From the NCBI GenBank assembly GCA_018127085.1, contig CM030725.1:186001-250000 (forward strand): DNA of 64,000 nucleotides, given 5' to 3'. A model generated the notes under the pieces. It was not told where the DNA came from and did no database searches. It worked only from the letters and a program-made list of their open reading frames with translations. This document shows positions 49,893-64,000 of the stretch, piece by piece. The number at the start of each line of letters is the position of its first letter. The stretch's first letter is position 1. The translations under genes were made by a program, and so were the position numbers. This stretch comes from Pneumocystis sp. 'macacae' (lineage: Eukaryota; Ascomycota; Pneumocystomycetes; Pneumocystales; Pneumocystaceae).

Positions 49893-52800
49893 TCAGGATT
49901 CAATATCTAATACACCATATTCAAGATTTTCCATCAAAATTTCTATATATACACTAGTGAATTCTTGAGGTAATTCCTGAAGTTCCGATAGAATAAATTT
50001 TAAAATAGAGCATGTTTTTTTTTGAATATTTATAAGATCCTTTAAAAAAGCATCTTCATTTTTTAACTGTTTATCACTATCTTTTTTATTAACATCATTT
50101 TCCAAATCAGAATTTGTATCTTCATCTGATGTTAAATATAAATGTAAAGGTGTTTGAAATTTTTTTTTTTGAAATGATATTATCAAATCCGAAACAGATT
50201 TTACATACATAAAAATTTCTAATATTGAATCATATATTTGTTTAAACTATTGAAGTTAGAAAAAAAATATAATATACCAAGATATTTACCCGAAAATTTA
50301 AAAAACAATGCGTTAAAACAGAATTAATAAATGAGTTATGAATATTAATTATCTCATTCAAATCTACAACATTTTTAATATTTTTTTGTACAATTTCTAC
50401 CTGTGTTTTAATAATCTATTCCATAATTAATATCAATATAAATAAAACATACATACAATATCAAAAAAATAACTTATTAATAAATTTATTAACCAATTAA
50501 AATATAATTTTATTTGAGATAAATTACGATAAATTAGTGTTGAGCTCCTTTCCATAGATAATTTAGTACTAAATAAAAATATGTATTTTTTTACATCATG
50601 TTTACTTTTAAGTAATTGAAAAACAAAATTAAATATTTTGTAATATGCAGATAATGAAGATGAATTAATAATTGAAGTAAGTGATAATGGTAACTTATAA
50701 TAAATATAAAAATTAAATATATCATCTTTTTCAAAATTTTGCATTTTTATAGTAATAAGATCTAAATCAATAGTTGAATCTTTCATAGACATTTGAATCA
50801 AATCTTGCAAAATATATTTATCACACCATATTTTCTGATGATCCATCTTGGAAATTAAAAAATTATTAAGTCAATTGAACAAATTTACCTTTTCAAAAAT
50901 AGAATTTATAAAATTAATCATATAATTGCTATTATATAAACAATATATTTCAAACATTGCATTTAAATGCTTTTCTAATTCAGCATTATAAAATAATCCT
51001 TGAAGAACATTTTTCATAGAAATAGAATAATTTTGGTCAACCCAGTTAAAAATATATGTCAAATAACTATATTCAAAGGATTCATTTAAAATTTCAGAAG
51101 TTTCACAAGATGGAAGATCTAAATGAAAAATATCATGCATTTTTACAGAAAAAAGGTTCAATCGAGCATCATAATTAGACTTAAGTTTTTGAAAAATATC
51201 TTTATTAACATTAGAAAAAGTTATTGTAAATTCAGAAAATATTGATGTTAAAAGTTTTTTCAATTTCCCAATAACTAAAGATTTTTGAGAAATTCTTTTT
51301 AATACATCTGGAATAAGCAATGCACCATCATTAGTTAAGCTCAATTGATATTCAGAAAGCCATAATAAATCATCTGATTTCAATGTGGACCTAGTAATAA
51401 AAAATCCTTGAATGTTAGGTAACTCTCCAGAGGAAAACCAAAGTTCTAAAGGTTTTAAATAAGCATTTAATAAAGCAGATAATAAAATAGTTATTAATAA
51501 AAATGTTTGTTGATCAAATATAGAATAATAAAACTTAGCCTTGTCAAATAATATATTTATAAAATTACAAATATTAATCTTAAAAGTTGTAGAATCGATT
51601 TTTGAAACAATATCAGACAAAACAATATAAGGATCTAAAATCCTATCTAAAATATCCTGAAAAGATAATATGGTCAGTATTCTAGTATATTCTAGTATTT
51701 ATTAAAAATAAAATAGAATTTTTATTAAATGTTTTACCTGAATTATTAGTGAATGATTGACAATAAGCTAAAACAGAATCCAAAGACTCGAGTAAGTCTT
51801 CTATAGAAGAAACAAAAGCATTTTCCAAATAATTTTTAAAAGAATTAGATATAAAATTACGAACTTTATTAAGTAATCTTCCTCTTTCTAAAAACCATTC
51901 TAAAAAACTTAAGAACATTGTATGTGATATCTGGGATATAAAAAAATTTTCATTAATCTAAAAATCTTAGCGATAAAATATTATAATAACAAGAATACTT
52001 TAATATCATCACCATTTTTCAAAAACAAAACAGTTTCATTTCCTTGCATCATAAAAATAATTTCACGCACAACATTTATTTCACTAAGAACAGTTGAAAC
52101 ATCTTAAAACTTTAAAAAACATAATATAAATTATATATTTTAGAACCTGAGCTATAATTAAACTGATATATAATACGCTTAACATCATTTTGACATGAAA
52201 TAGACCTCCAATATTGTGCTTCTTCGATAGAATTAAGTTCTTGCATATTAATAGGAATAAATTCCACCGGTAATACTTTAATATCTTTTGTCTAATATCA
52301 AAAAAATTATTATATTAAAAAATAAAAATAAGAAATATTACATTCGATTTCTTTTTTATAAAAGATTCAATAATAATATCATTATCATTACTAGCATTTT
52401 GATCATTGCTATCATCCTGATCATTGCTATCATTTTGATCATTGTCATCATTATCATAATGTCCATCAAGTAAATCAAATGTTTCCCAATGTTCACCTAT
52501 ATAAGGAGAATCATCAATTTTATTTACGAATTCTATTTCCTCATATCTTTTTGATTGTTCTTGACAGAATATCCATTCTTTTTGTAAAGGATTATCCGAA
52601 AGATTTAAAATTAATGCAAGCATATCAATTATTAAACCATTCTAAAATATATATAAAACAAATAACATATATAACAAAAAAATACATCTTCATACTGAAA
52701 AAGTTCATCAAATAAGATTTCAAGCATTGTACTATGATTTTCCTTCGAAAAGATATCAAATTTCTCAACCAAACTTATTTTTTTTAACTAAATAAAAATA

Positions 52801-53033
52801 AAAATTAAAAAAATACCCATAACAGGACTTTTTAATTTCAAACTTATTAACCGTCATAAAAGATGACTCTTTAATTATCTTAATTACTTTATTACGAAGT
52901 TCATAAAACAGATTATTTTCATTCTAAAAAGAAATTATTTTGATATTTAAAAAAACTAAAATCAAACTTTTATTCCAGTAACATTCACTATTAATTTCTC
53001 TAGCAATTCAAGTATTTCCTGCCTTATTTTCAT
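49893..53033 (-). CDS. gamma-tubulin complex component, GCP5/GCP6 type
   Basis: GCP-family (Spc97/Spc98-like) protein of the microtubule nucleation complex. An N-terminal helical region is followed by YWRSISCQND, the GCP signature-like LKPLELWFSSGELPNIQGFFI and, in the C-terminal half, FNFYIYYKLPLSLTSIINSSSLSAYYKIFNFVFQLLKSK, the region that binds gamma-tubulin in this family. Fission-yeast counterparts would be Mod21 or Alp16; I cannot choose. Near residue ~150 is an Asn/Asp/Gln/Ser repeat (see repeat). About 900 residues with many introns. Codon bias is strongly AT. Overall similarity is weak outside these blocks. Confidence 0.7.
52383..52454 (-). repeat. 18-bp tandem repeat coding an Asp/Asn-rich stretch
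   Basis: Four imperfect copies of an 18-bp unit (on the plus strand GATCATTGCTATCATCCT and variants, at about 52383, 52401, 52419, 52437). On the minus strand they encode NDQNDS-type hexapeptides inside the GCP-like protein. Confidence 0.85.
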
Positions 53034-53281
53034 TATAAAACATATTTAAAGATAAAAACCGACAGATAAAAATGTAATACAAAAAATAAAATACTAAATA
53101 TTTTTTTCAAAAATTAAAAACTAATTTAACCATTATTTGAAAATATATAGTTTTAATTAAATAAACAACATACAAGATATATTATATAAAATTCAAAATG
53201 TGCTGAAAGACATTGCAGACACAAATATTAATGCATTTATTTTCTATAATATTAAAAAAATGATATAAGTATAAATATATA

Positions 53282-54413
53282 TCAGATCTTTCTAGACCGT
53301 GTTGTCATTCCTATGCTATTTATGCCAGTAGACTTTGCAGACTCGATATTTAAATATTTAAAATTAGAATCTTCAAGTTTGTTATTAAAACGAACATTTT
53401 TATTGATTAAATTCTTATTTGCAATAGAGACTTTAGATTTATATGTTGCGATATAAAAACCAATAAATAAAACAAGATATGAGGACAATAAAAAACATCC
53501 AGTTAAAGCAGCAAACTTTTTACCAGAACAATCCCCAAAATTTGGTAAATAGGGAAAATAATTGTATGCAAAATATCTATTTCATATAAATTAGTAGATA
53601 TAATAGAACTGTACAAAAATTTACGTATATGTTGCGAAATAGACAAACAAAAGATCAAAAATAAATTGAATAATTTGAATGAGTGTTACACATTTTTTCC
53701 ACCATACTTTAATGCCACATGCACATAAAAAATAATAATAATACATTACTACATGGACGCCCAAATTTAAAAAAATTGGAACATATGACTACATAATATT
53801 AAATACAATAAAAATAAAGATGCACAAACCACTGGAGTTTGACCAATTAATTGAGAAAAACACAAAAAAATAGTAGCTCCATGATGATAACAATGAAGCT
53901 GAACAAAAATTAATTATCATTTCAATACAGAGATACTATACAAATTGTAAAGGCTTTTTCTTCAAAAATAAAAACACAGTATCCATTAACTCAATATATT
54001 TGATCAAATAATTTAACTAAAATAAAATAAATATATATAGCATAGAAAAAAACAGAAATACGCACATAATAAATAGTAACAGCAGACTGTGACCATGACC
54101 TAGCATCACAAATCGAATAATACAATCCATATTTCCATACTACTGGAAACATTTGCTCAAAAAGAAGCAAAAATAAACATCCAGATAAAATGCTTAAAAA
54201 CAAATTATATATCTGAGAAATCGTATTCAATCTTTTTGGTGAAAACGGTTTCATAATTAACTGTCCAAGAAATATAACAACATAGTATAACACAATTAAG
54301 CCAATCACTTCTGTCCACGAAGAAAGGAACGTCTTCCCTGGAACAAAAACAAACTGATTTACTGGATATCCTGTACATTTTTCCCATATTTTACTAAATA
54401 CAGGCCTAACCAT
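53282..54413 (-). CDS. ELO-family very-long-chain fatty-acid elongase
   Basis: ER membrane condensing enzyme (3-ketoacyl-CoA synthase) making long-chain fatty acids for sphingolipids. A Pro/Trp-rich start ([10 protein letters not shown]) and multiple membrane segments are followed by the ELO core [17 protein letters not shown] with the HxxHH iron box, then further segments ([14 protein letters not shown]). The tail ends GMTTRSRKI, typical of Elo2/Elo3. About 315 residues, five or so exons. It looks closer to the Elo2/Elo3 class than Elo1, but this is uncertain. Confidence 0.88.
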
Positions 54414-55071
54414 AATTAATACATCTTATATATAAAAGGAAGACCATCTACCATAGATAAACACCAAAAGGATAATCTACTGACAGCATTGAGAATTAAT
54501 ACTGACTCTTTAAACTCTTGTATCAATATTTAATCCAAAACACTAGCCAGAACTCCCGTTTAAAAGAAAAATATTAATAAACTTATTATTTAAAAAGTAA
54601 TAAAGAGCTATAGTCAAGCTTCTAGCTTCTAAATAAATTTATAAGACTATTTTTTGTTTTATTTTTTTTAAAAGGTCGATTTAGCAGATCTTTATTCTCC
54701 CTAACACGACAAATGAAGAAAAATCATCTTTTAGATATTAAATAAAAATACACAAAATTAAGCAATATAAAAAATAAAATAGTCCCAAAAAACAAAACAA
54801 TATTAGAAAGCTAAAAAAAGTTCGAGATAAGAACAATAAAATGCAGAAAAAATATAAGTTCAACAAGTTTTAGCAGCTAGAAAATCTATGTAGATCAACA
54901 ACAATCTTTTTTTTTTTTTTAAAAATAAAATTTACTATGTATTCATACTTATAATATTTCCAGCTAATTTATTCAGACATCCGTGCGTAATAATCAAGAC
55001 AATTAAAAATAAAATATAAAATAATCCACTAAGATATTAGAGTTTTTTGTTATTTTTTCTGAAGGATAACC
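54414..55071. other. divergent gap ELO / COX6
   Basis: No exon recognised. A 14-T run lies at 54907-54920. The part next to ELO (54421-54560) is less AT-rich. No CCAAT box is clear. Confidence 0.45.
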
Positions 55072-55649
55072 ATGTTTTTCATAAGGACGCTTTTAAATGG
55101 AAAAAAACTAGTATCAAATTGCTTCACAATGGAGTTTTCTAAGATGAAAACAAATCCAAATATTATAAATCAGATAAGAATGTTACATTCTCAGGAAGAC
55201 GATAATTTTGATTCCTTCAATGAAAAGTAAAATATAGGAACTGGAACTGTTGATTTTTTTGCTGATAAATATGTGATTATAGATACGAAAAATTTTTCCA
55301 AAATGTTGACGATCTTTTTGAGGTAATATCCAATATAATGTGCAAATGGAGGCCTTAACTTTAAAAACAATAGCTTCAACGTGGTCTTAATAATGCATTT
55401 GCGTATGACTTTGTCCCTATGCCATCTGTTATTGAACAAGCCTTACGGGCAGCCAGAAGAGTAAATGACTTCCCTACAGCAGTTAGGATATTTGAAGGAA
55501 TAAAACAAAAGGTTGAAAATAAAGGTAAATGTACAAAAATATAAGTTACTATCTAATCTATTTCTTTAGAACAATACCAGCAGTATTTAGATGAATTTAA
55601 ATCTCTACGAGAAGAACTTGGCATTTCTTTAAAAGAAGAACTTGTATAG
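55072..55649 (+). CDS. COX6: cytochrome c oxidase subunit Va homologue (Cox6)
   Basis: Nuclear-encoded subunit of respiratory complex IV. Exon 1 gives a presequence-like start with RMLHSQEDDNFDSFNEK; exon 2 YEKFFQNVDDLFE; exon 3 LQRGLNNAFAYDFVPMPSVIEQALRAARRVNDFPTAVRIFEGIKQKVENK; exon 4 EQYQQYLDEFKSLREELGISLKEEL. These align with the mammalian COX5A pattern of VP-P--I--ALRA-RR-NDF and the closing LGI. About 140 residues. The stop after LV leaves it slightly shorter than usual; a further exon is possible but not supported. Confidence 0.92.
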
Positions 55650-55807
55650 TTTCCTCATAAACAACTTATTTTTTCTCAGTCGAATTTGATTCCAAGTATA
55701 TTTATAATTATATATGCATATTATGATTATCAAACATTTCAGAAAAACTTTCTAATTATAATACACCACTTATTGTTTTATCTTATATACTTCTTATTCT
55801 TATACTC

Positions 55808-58800
55808 TCATTTCTGATTTTTTTCGAACATAGATTCTACATTTTTAATAATCTTATATCCAGTTTCCTTGCCTATACTTCCAAGTATAGTTAAATTGTC
55901 AGCAAAATACGTGAGATCCAATAAAACGTGATTTTTTAAATTTTCTGTTTCCAAAGGAAGACTACTAAATTCTTTTGGCAATACAGTGAGATATATATTT
56001 AATATTTCAGACATAATATTCTATAATTCATTATTAATTTTTAATAAAAAAAAAGAAATAACTTGTGTAATATCTTGTTTTAAATATTTTTTCAGGACTT
56101 TGTAAAGAGTTAATGTGTCTTTCACAAGAGATTCCATATAAATATGTGGTTTTAGAGTACCGTCTTCAGTTTTAGATAGCTCCTTTGACCAATCAAGAGT
56201 TTTTAATCCATATAAAGGTGAATTAAGAAGTAGATCTAATCTATCAGATATAATAGAAACAAATTTCAAGTGTATTTGTTCTTGGTGTTCTACATAAGCC
56301 TATATCATTAACTTTTTAATTAATATAGAAAATTCTATTTACTTTTATTAATTGATCAAATTCTGAAAGATCAATAGTTCCTGAATGTCTTTTCATGAAT
56401 TCAAGAATGTACGAAATCAAACAAATAACTAAAGATATTGAATGTGAAGCCAAAGCTAAATGTTTTGCTGTTATGGTTTTAAATCCAGAAGTTTTTGTTG
56501 CACCCGCACCTAAAATTAATTGATAAACTTTAAAATTATATAACTATTTATATTAAAAAAAAAAATTCTATAAATTAATTTCACCTCTAAAAGTTCCAAC
56601 AAATTATTGCTTATATCATATGCAACAGGAGGAATTAATATTAAAATTTTTGCGTAACTCTCCACAATTAAAAATAAGGATATTAACGATGCAGTAACAA
56701 AATAGTTCTCGTTTTTAATAGTAATAGACGATTTTAATTTTTTATCAACAGTATCAATAGAATTAATACTAGATTTTAAGTTTTCAGTTTCATTAAAGAA
56801 AAAATCTTTTTTCCATGATACTGGATCAAAAATTGCGGAATCTATAATACAATTGATTACATTCTGAAATTCTTCAGTAATTTCTTTTTCTGGAATCCAT
56901 TGATCTTTATCAAGAATTGATGCTTCTAGAGACATTTTCTCAGAATGATAATTACTAATTGATTCTTTAATCTAAATACAATTAAATTTAAATGTATAAA
57001 TCTAGGATTTTACATGTAACAAAACTGTTTCTTGAAGCAATTCTCCAAATTTTCCAGTTAACATTTCACATCGAGACAAAAATAGATTATGTAAGGCAAA
57101 AAAACGAAAAATATCATTCTCTAAAAGCTTAGTATTTTGAGGAGTCCTAATGTTTAAAACTTTTACTATTTCTATTTGAGCAATATCAATTGTGCTTTCT
57201 AAAATATCAGTGATATCTATAGATGTAGTTGATATCGACTTATAAACAAAATTAAATTTATTAGTTAGATTTGAAGTAATATTTAAAATAAATTTCTGAT
57301 AAATTACTAATCTTTCTATAAATAAATATATTTTAGCATAAATTGTACCAATCATTTGAAGGAAATCTTCCGGTGTCATTTCTCTTAATGAATTGACCAA
57401 AACAGAATATTCTCTAGTCATAGAATTTAATAATTGATTAATATTTGTAGAATTATTGTCATTCTTAAACAAAAGACTCTAATAATAATTAATAGTAATT
57501 TAAAGAATCTAAGATAATTTACTTGTATTATAATATTTTTAACTTCTTTTAAAACCATATCATAATAATGCTCTAACGCACTCTCAATAGAATTTGTCAT
57601 ATAAATCCCCATAATTATTGTTTTTATTTTTTCTTGCAAATCTTGATCTAAATCAATATAATTTGAATTAATACTTTTATTAGTTTCATTGATTTTTAAA
57701 GAATCTGAATAAACTTTCAAAATAGCATCAAAAGAAAGAGATGAAATAACTTGCTTATGGTCTTCTATTAATACATTTGCAAATTCTAATGATAGTTTAT
57801 TTTTAATATCTTCAGTCAAAATTTCCAATTCTTTTGCTACAGATGAAAGAGCAGAAATTTTTGATAAAGGCATATCCTCAGAATTATCAATATTCTGTTT
57901 CATTTCTTCATTAATTTTATTTATCATGTCCAAAGCAGAAATATACTCATTTCTCTTGATTAAATCACGAACTTCCGATAATTTATATAAAATATTATAA
58001 ATATGTTTAAGAACATGGTTCAACTTATTCAAATTTTCTTTTTTTTCCATAATCTCCATAATTTTTAATCTAGGTTCTACCAAAGCATTATTATTACTGG
58101 ATAATTTATTCCTCAATTCTTTTATTCTATTAACACAGACGGAAGATTCTTCATACAAATCTTGTAAATAATCTATAATCTTGAAAAATGAAGTACTTGC
58201 ATTATTTATTTCTTTTATTAAATGAACTTCAACAATATCCAAATACCATGATAATTTTTCTTGTAAAATAGTATTATTTGAAAAAGTTTTAGACTCTCCT
58301 GAAACAGAGTTTTGAGCAAAAATCGTAGAACTATCTGTAACTAAATCAAATATTCTTGAATTTTCAAGTTCGAAATTAGATTTAAAATAAACTGAAGGAA
58401 CAGAAGATAAAGAGCCTTCTATAGATTCTGGTATTTTATCCAAAGAAACATGAGGAGAAATCTCCTTTTTTACGTCTAATAATTCAGAAGACTTATCAAA
58501 AGAAGTAGAACAATTAGATGAATATAGATTGTGTTCATTAGAACCTAATTTTAAATTATCTATATCAAGTTCACAAAAACTATCAGTGGTCTTATTTTTC
58601 TTGTTTAAAGAGTAACGATCATACTCAGAAGAAATTTCTGATAAATATTGATAAAAATCTGAAATTTCATATTTTGGAATCTGCGTTAATGGAACAGAAG
58701 GAATATCCTTTATTGTAGACTTTTTCAAATCCTGTTTCTGATATGGATCATTAAGAACAGAACAAATATCAAAGACTAATATATATTAATCAAAAAACAG

Positions 58801-58872
58801 GCCAATTACTTGTTTTATTTAGATCTTACTTTTATTTGAAAAAAAAAACTCAGAACTTTCTTGTTTTTTCAT
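55808..58872 (-). CDS. COG3: conserved oligomeric Golgi complex subunit 3
   Basis: Tethering complex subunit acting in retrograde traffic within the Golgi. A small first exon MKKQESSEFFFSNK joins through a GTAAGA donor to IFDICSVLNDPYQKQDLKK, making the real start 58872; the downstream exon alone has only a TTG. The Sec34-like region follows: VEVHLIKEINNASTSFFKIIDYLQDLYEESSVCVNRIKELRNKL, and LVEPRLKIMEIMEKKENLNKLNHVL. The protein ends VESMFEKNQK. About 900 residues in perhaps eight exons. It is divergent from MCM5. Confidence 0.82.
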
Positions 58873-59248
58873 CAATTTTCAAAATTTAAAAGAAAAAATA
58901 CTAGTAATTCATGAAATTTCTTTATTTCATTTTTCTCTATTAAAAACAATATTTAATAAACAATGATCTTACCCAATTTTAAATGTATTTTTGGACGTTA
59001 GATTAAATCATAAATTTACTAACGTTCAAAATATCTAAGTAAAAAAAGAATCTATAGAATTCATATAATAAAATCAATTTTTCTGTTTTTAAAAAAATAT
59101 TAGAAAAAAACAACGTAAACTTCTTTATGTATGTTTTTTTACGGTTTCAATAAACTTTTTCTTAATAAAAATAGATTAAAATTAAACAATTATAGAAAAA
59201 TATAAATTTAAGTATTGGACTGAATTAAATACATAATACCCATTAATT
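58873..59248. promoter_or_regulatory. divergent promoter region COG3 / MCM5
   Basis: A 376-bp gap between start codons, containing the inverted repeat annotated separately and CCAAT-like motifs at 58973 and (inverse, ATTGG) 59214. No MluI cell-cycle box (ACGCGT) is seen. Confidence 0.4.
58991..59029. repeat. imperfect inverted repeat in divergent promoter
   Basis: Arms TTGGACGTTAG (58991-59001) and CTAACGTTCAA (59019-59029) pair at 10 of 11 positions across a 17-nt spacer. Could be a dimeric factor site or an RNA stem; unproven. Confidence 0.6.
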
Positions 59249-61712
<2,464 letters not shown>

Positions 61713-61949
61713 TATTAACATTTGGAATACAACTCAGTATCAGTTTCAAATTTCTGAATTATTTATATATAAATCAATGCAATCATTATTAAACATTAAC
61801 ATATGAAAATAAAGTTCTTATGATTCTTAACCAAACTATAACTTGCAATTAAATGAAGTAAACATATCACGAGTTTACTAAAAACCTAAGAATGATTAAA
61901 ATTAAGCAATAATTGTTTTGAATTTATAATGATATTTTTAACATAATAA

Positions 61950-64000
61950 TTATAAATTATCGCTACTAATTACTGGAACTTTTGTTTTTCTTTGATAATC
62001 TTCTTCCTCAACTCTACCCATTTTTTCAGTTGGTAAAATAACAGCACGATCTAGAGTATATGGAAGACCTAAATTAAATATTAATTATAAAAAATTTTAA
62101 AAATTATTAACCTCTATGTCTACCACGAATCTATATTATTAGAAAAGAATATAAATACAATTACAAACCTGAAGAGAAATGATAACAAGTTTACCGACAA
62201 GAGAAAACTTTGATGAAAACGAAGAATTTATATCAGGTGAACCTATTTTATCAAAAAGTAATTAATAGATATATTAATTGTTACCGAAGCTAAGACCAAC
62301 AGTACAATACGCAGAAATTATTTCGAATAATACAGAAAAAACACTAAAATTCTAAAATGTTATTATTATTATTATTTTAAGAACATTCGTATACAGGAAT
62401 TGAGTCATCTTTAATGTTTTTATTTTCTGCAATACATATAATAAAAAGTCCTAAAAATATATACCAGAGATCAAAAGAAAGTTGTTGTCTTATATGTGTT
62501 CCTACAAAGAATTACAAAAACGCATATAATTATCAAATATAAACATACCGACGAATGAAGCATTCTGAGAATCATCATCATTACTATATATTCCTAAAGA
62601 TCTTTCCTTTCCAAAATTAAAAATCATATATATTATAAATTTTCAACCTCATAAACATTAGTTCTATAAATTAATATTAAAAATAATGATTTAAAGATAA
62701 AAATAATTACTTTCTTATACTGACTGCAACCTATGATAAATATTAATATAAAAAAAATAACTAATATATACGTACAGGAAAAACAGAAATGTACATCATA
62801 AACATATAACTAACAAGAACCGCAGTATGTAAAGTTGATAAACTAAGAACAGTAAATCCTGCTGTACGTGTAGAAATTGACTTAAATAAATAAGGAAAAC
62901 AAATTCAAAATGAAAATAAAAACCTGAAATAAACAATTTAGAACTTTAAGATATGTAGATCCAATTTCTTCCAATGAAGGATTATTGAACTAAAATCTTG
63001 TAAATTATATCATTGTAAAGAAAAAGAAACAAACATCTAAGATTATAAAAATCATTGTATCAGCAATATTAAGTATCTTAAAAAATATAAATTAGAAAAA
63101 TGTTCATTTCTTTCTAAAAATCGCTTACTATTAATAAGGCAAAAAGCCAAAAAGTAACCTATTAGAAATAAAAAATAAGTAATTAAGAAAAAAAACTATA
63201 CCCTAGATGGAAAAAGAAGAGTAAAACATCGTCTAGGATGACTAAAAAATTAGATAATGTAATATGATTTTTTTCCAGATTAATACTCAAGAAGAAAATG
63301 CAAACTCTGATACAAATACTAAATAAATAGATATATGCCATTAATCTAATATTTACCTCTCTATGCAAAGAATTTTTCGGAAGAATAAAAATTATTATCC
63401 AAATAAAAAATCTTTAATAAGTCAATAATATAATTTTATTATTTAAAATACCTCAAAAGAATAGGAAATGCAGTATTCCTAAAAATTACTATAAATATAT
63501 TTAGATAGAAAATATTTACCCAGCTATAATCAAAAATGAGCCAAGAATCAAAACAAAACTTGATTGTCTATATTTAACCATAGAAGTTGCATTTAATGTC
63601 ATTCCTAGAAAACATAAATCAAATACAAAACTAAAGGCTTTTATACCGAAATCATTAAAAAGAGAGGCTGAAGTAAAAAATGCCCTTAAGTTCAGATTCA
63701 TATTCAATAATAATGAAAAGAAGAATTCTTACCACCAGGAAGGGGATGCTAATGAATCAATAATGGCTTCTTTGTATGATTTTGCAAAAACAGAGAAAAT
63801 TAAAAAACAAGTAGCAGCAAAGATATGAATTAAAAAATAATAGCCTAAAAATAATCAATCAAAAATATAATATTAATTGTTATAACTAACAGACAAGTAT
63901 CCAACATAATAATTTCAAAGCCCTATACTCAATACCACCTAGTTCATCACGTTGCTCTTTCGTTAAAGTAACAAATGCCTGAATACAATTAAATATACAT
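61950..64000 (-). CDS. TRK1: Trk-family potassium transporter, 3' part (runs off window)
   Basis: Plasma-membrane K+ transporter; only the C-terminal half is here. The most upstream coding text read is LTKEQRDELGGIEYRALKLL, then SLFNDFGMTLNATSMVKYRQSSFVLILGSFLIIAG, the third pore loop SISTRTAGFTVLSLSTLH followed by VSYMFMMYISVFPV, the fourth pore loop ISAYCTVGLSFG and the C-terminal RGLPYTLDRAVILPTEKM with end PVISSDNL. The TAGF and TVGL glycines of the filter are present. Very many introns (a dozen or so), some exons only tens of bases long. The 5' end lies beyond position 64000. Confidence 0.9.

Noticed and set aside
52288..52473. 61-codon plus-strand ORF rich in Ile
   Set aside because: It is the antisense of the 18-bp repeat in the GCP-like gene; low complexity only.

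Overview
The window looks like a contig from an AT-rich, intron-dense ascomycete nucleus, most likely Pneumocystis (Taphrinomycotina). The signs are about 70% A+T, genes split by many introns of about 40-55 nt with TACTAA/CTAAC-like branch sites, short intergenic gaps, and best resemblance (from memory) to fission-yeast proteins. The species call is inference; no rRNA or mitochondrial marker is present to test it.

I recognise 28 genes, all apparently cellular housekeeping genes. In order they are: a CTD kinase (Ctk1/Lsk1, -), Ugo1 (-), Rrp15 (+), mitochondrial ferredoxin Yah1 (-), thymidylate kinase (+), a 4EHP-type eIF4E (-), a Lid2/KDM5 histone demethylase (-), Slx1 nuclease (+), glucosidase II alpha (-), Hid1 (-), cytosolic Glu-tRNA synthetase (+), mitoribosomal bL19 (+), Pom34 (-), a degenerate AMP-binding-like membrane protein (+), NAD synthase (+), Gid7 (-), V-ATPase subunit A (+), splicing factor Sap61 (-), a GCK-type Ste20 kinase (-), dynamin Vps1 (+), Tim22 (-), the queuine tRNA-ribosyltransferase accessory subunit (+), a GCP5/6 gamma-tubulin complex protein (-), a fatty-acid elongase (-), Cox6 (+), Cog3 (-), Mcm5 (+) and the 3' part of a Trk potassium transporter (-).

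The genes are independent transcription units, not operons. Several functional themes recur by chance: mitochondrial import, dynamics and Fe-S supply (Ugo1, Yah1, bL19m, Tim22, Cox6), Golgi and vacuole trafficking (Hid1, Vps1, Cog3, Vma1), RNA synthesis and processing (Ctk1, Sap61, Rrp15, QTRT2) and DNA replication or repair (Cdc8, Slx1, Mcm5). Intergenic gaps are as short as 25 bp (convergent), 53 bp (tandem) and 92 bp (divergent).

I found no transposon, CRISPR array, rRNA, tRNA, phage-like or virus-like element, and no clear new multi-gene system. The most interesting leads are a 4EHP-like cap-binding protein whose cap-stacking tryptophan is replaced by phenylalanine, a membrane-anchored AMP-binding-fold protein without its nucleotide-binding signature, a long imperfect inverted repeat in the COG3/MCM5 divergent promoter, a possible small RNA locus in the 1.07 kb gap near 9.1 kb, and very small terminal exons that simple ORF calling would miss (ferredoxin, Gid7, GCK kinase). 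CDS coordinates below run from start codon to stop codon and include introns; splice sites were assigned by eye.
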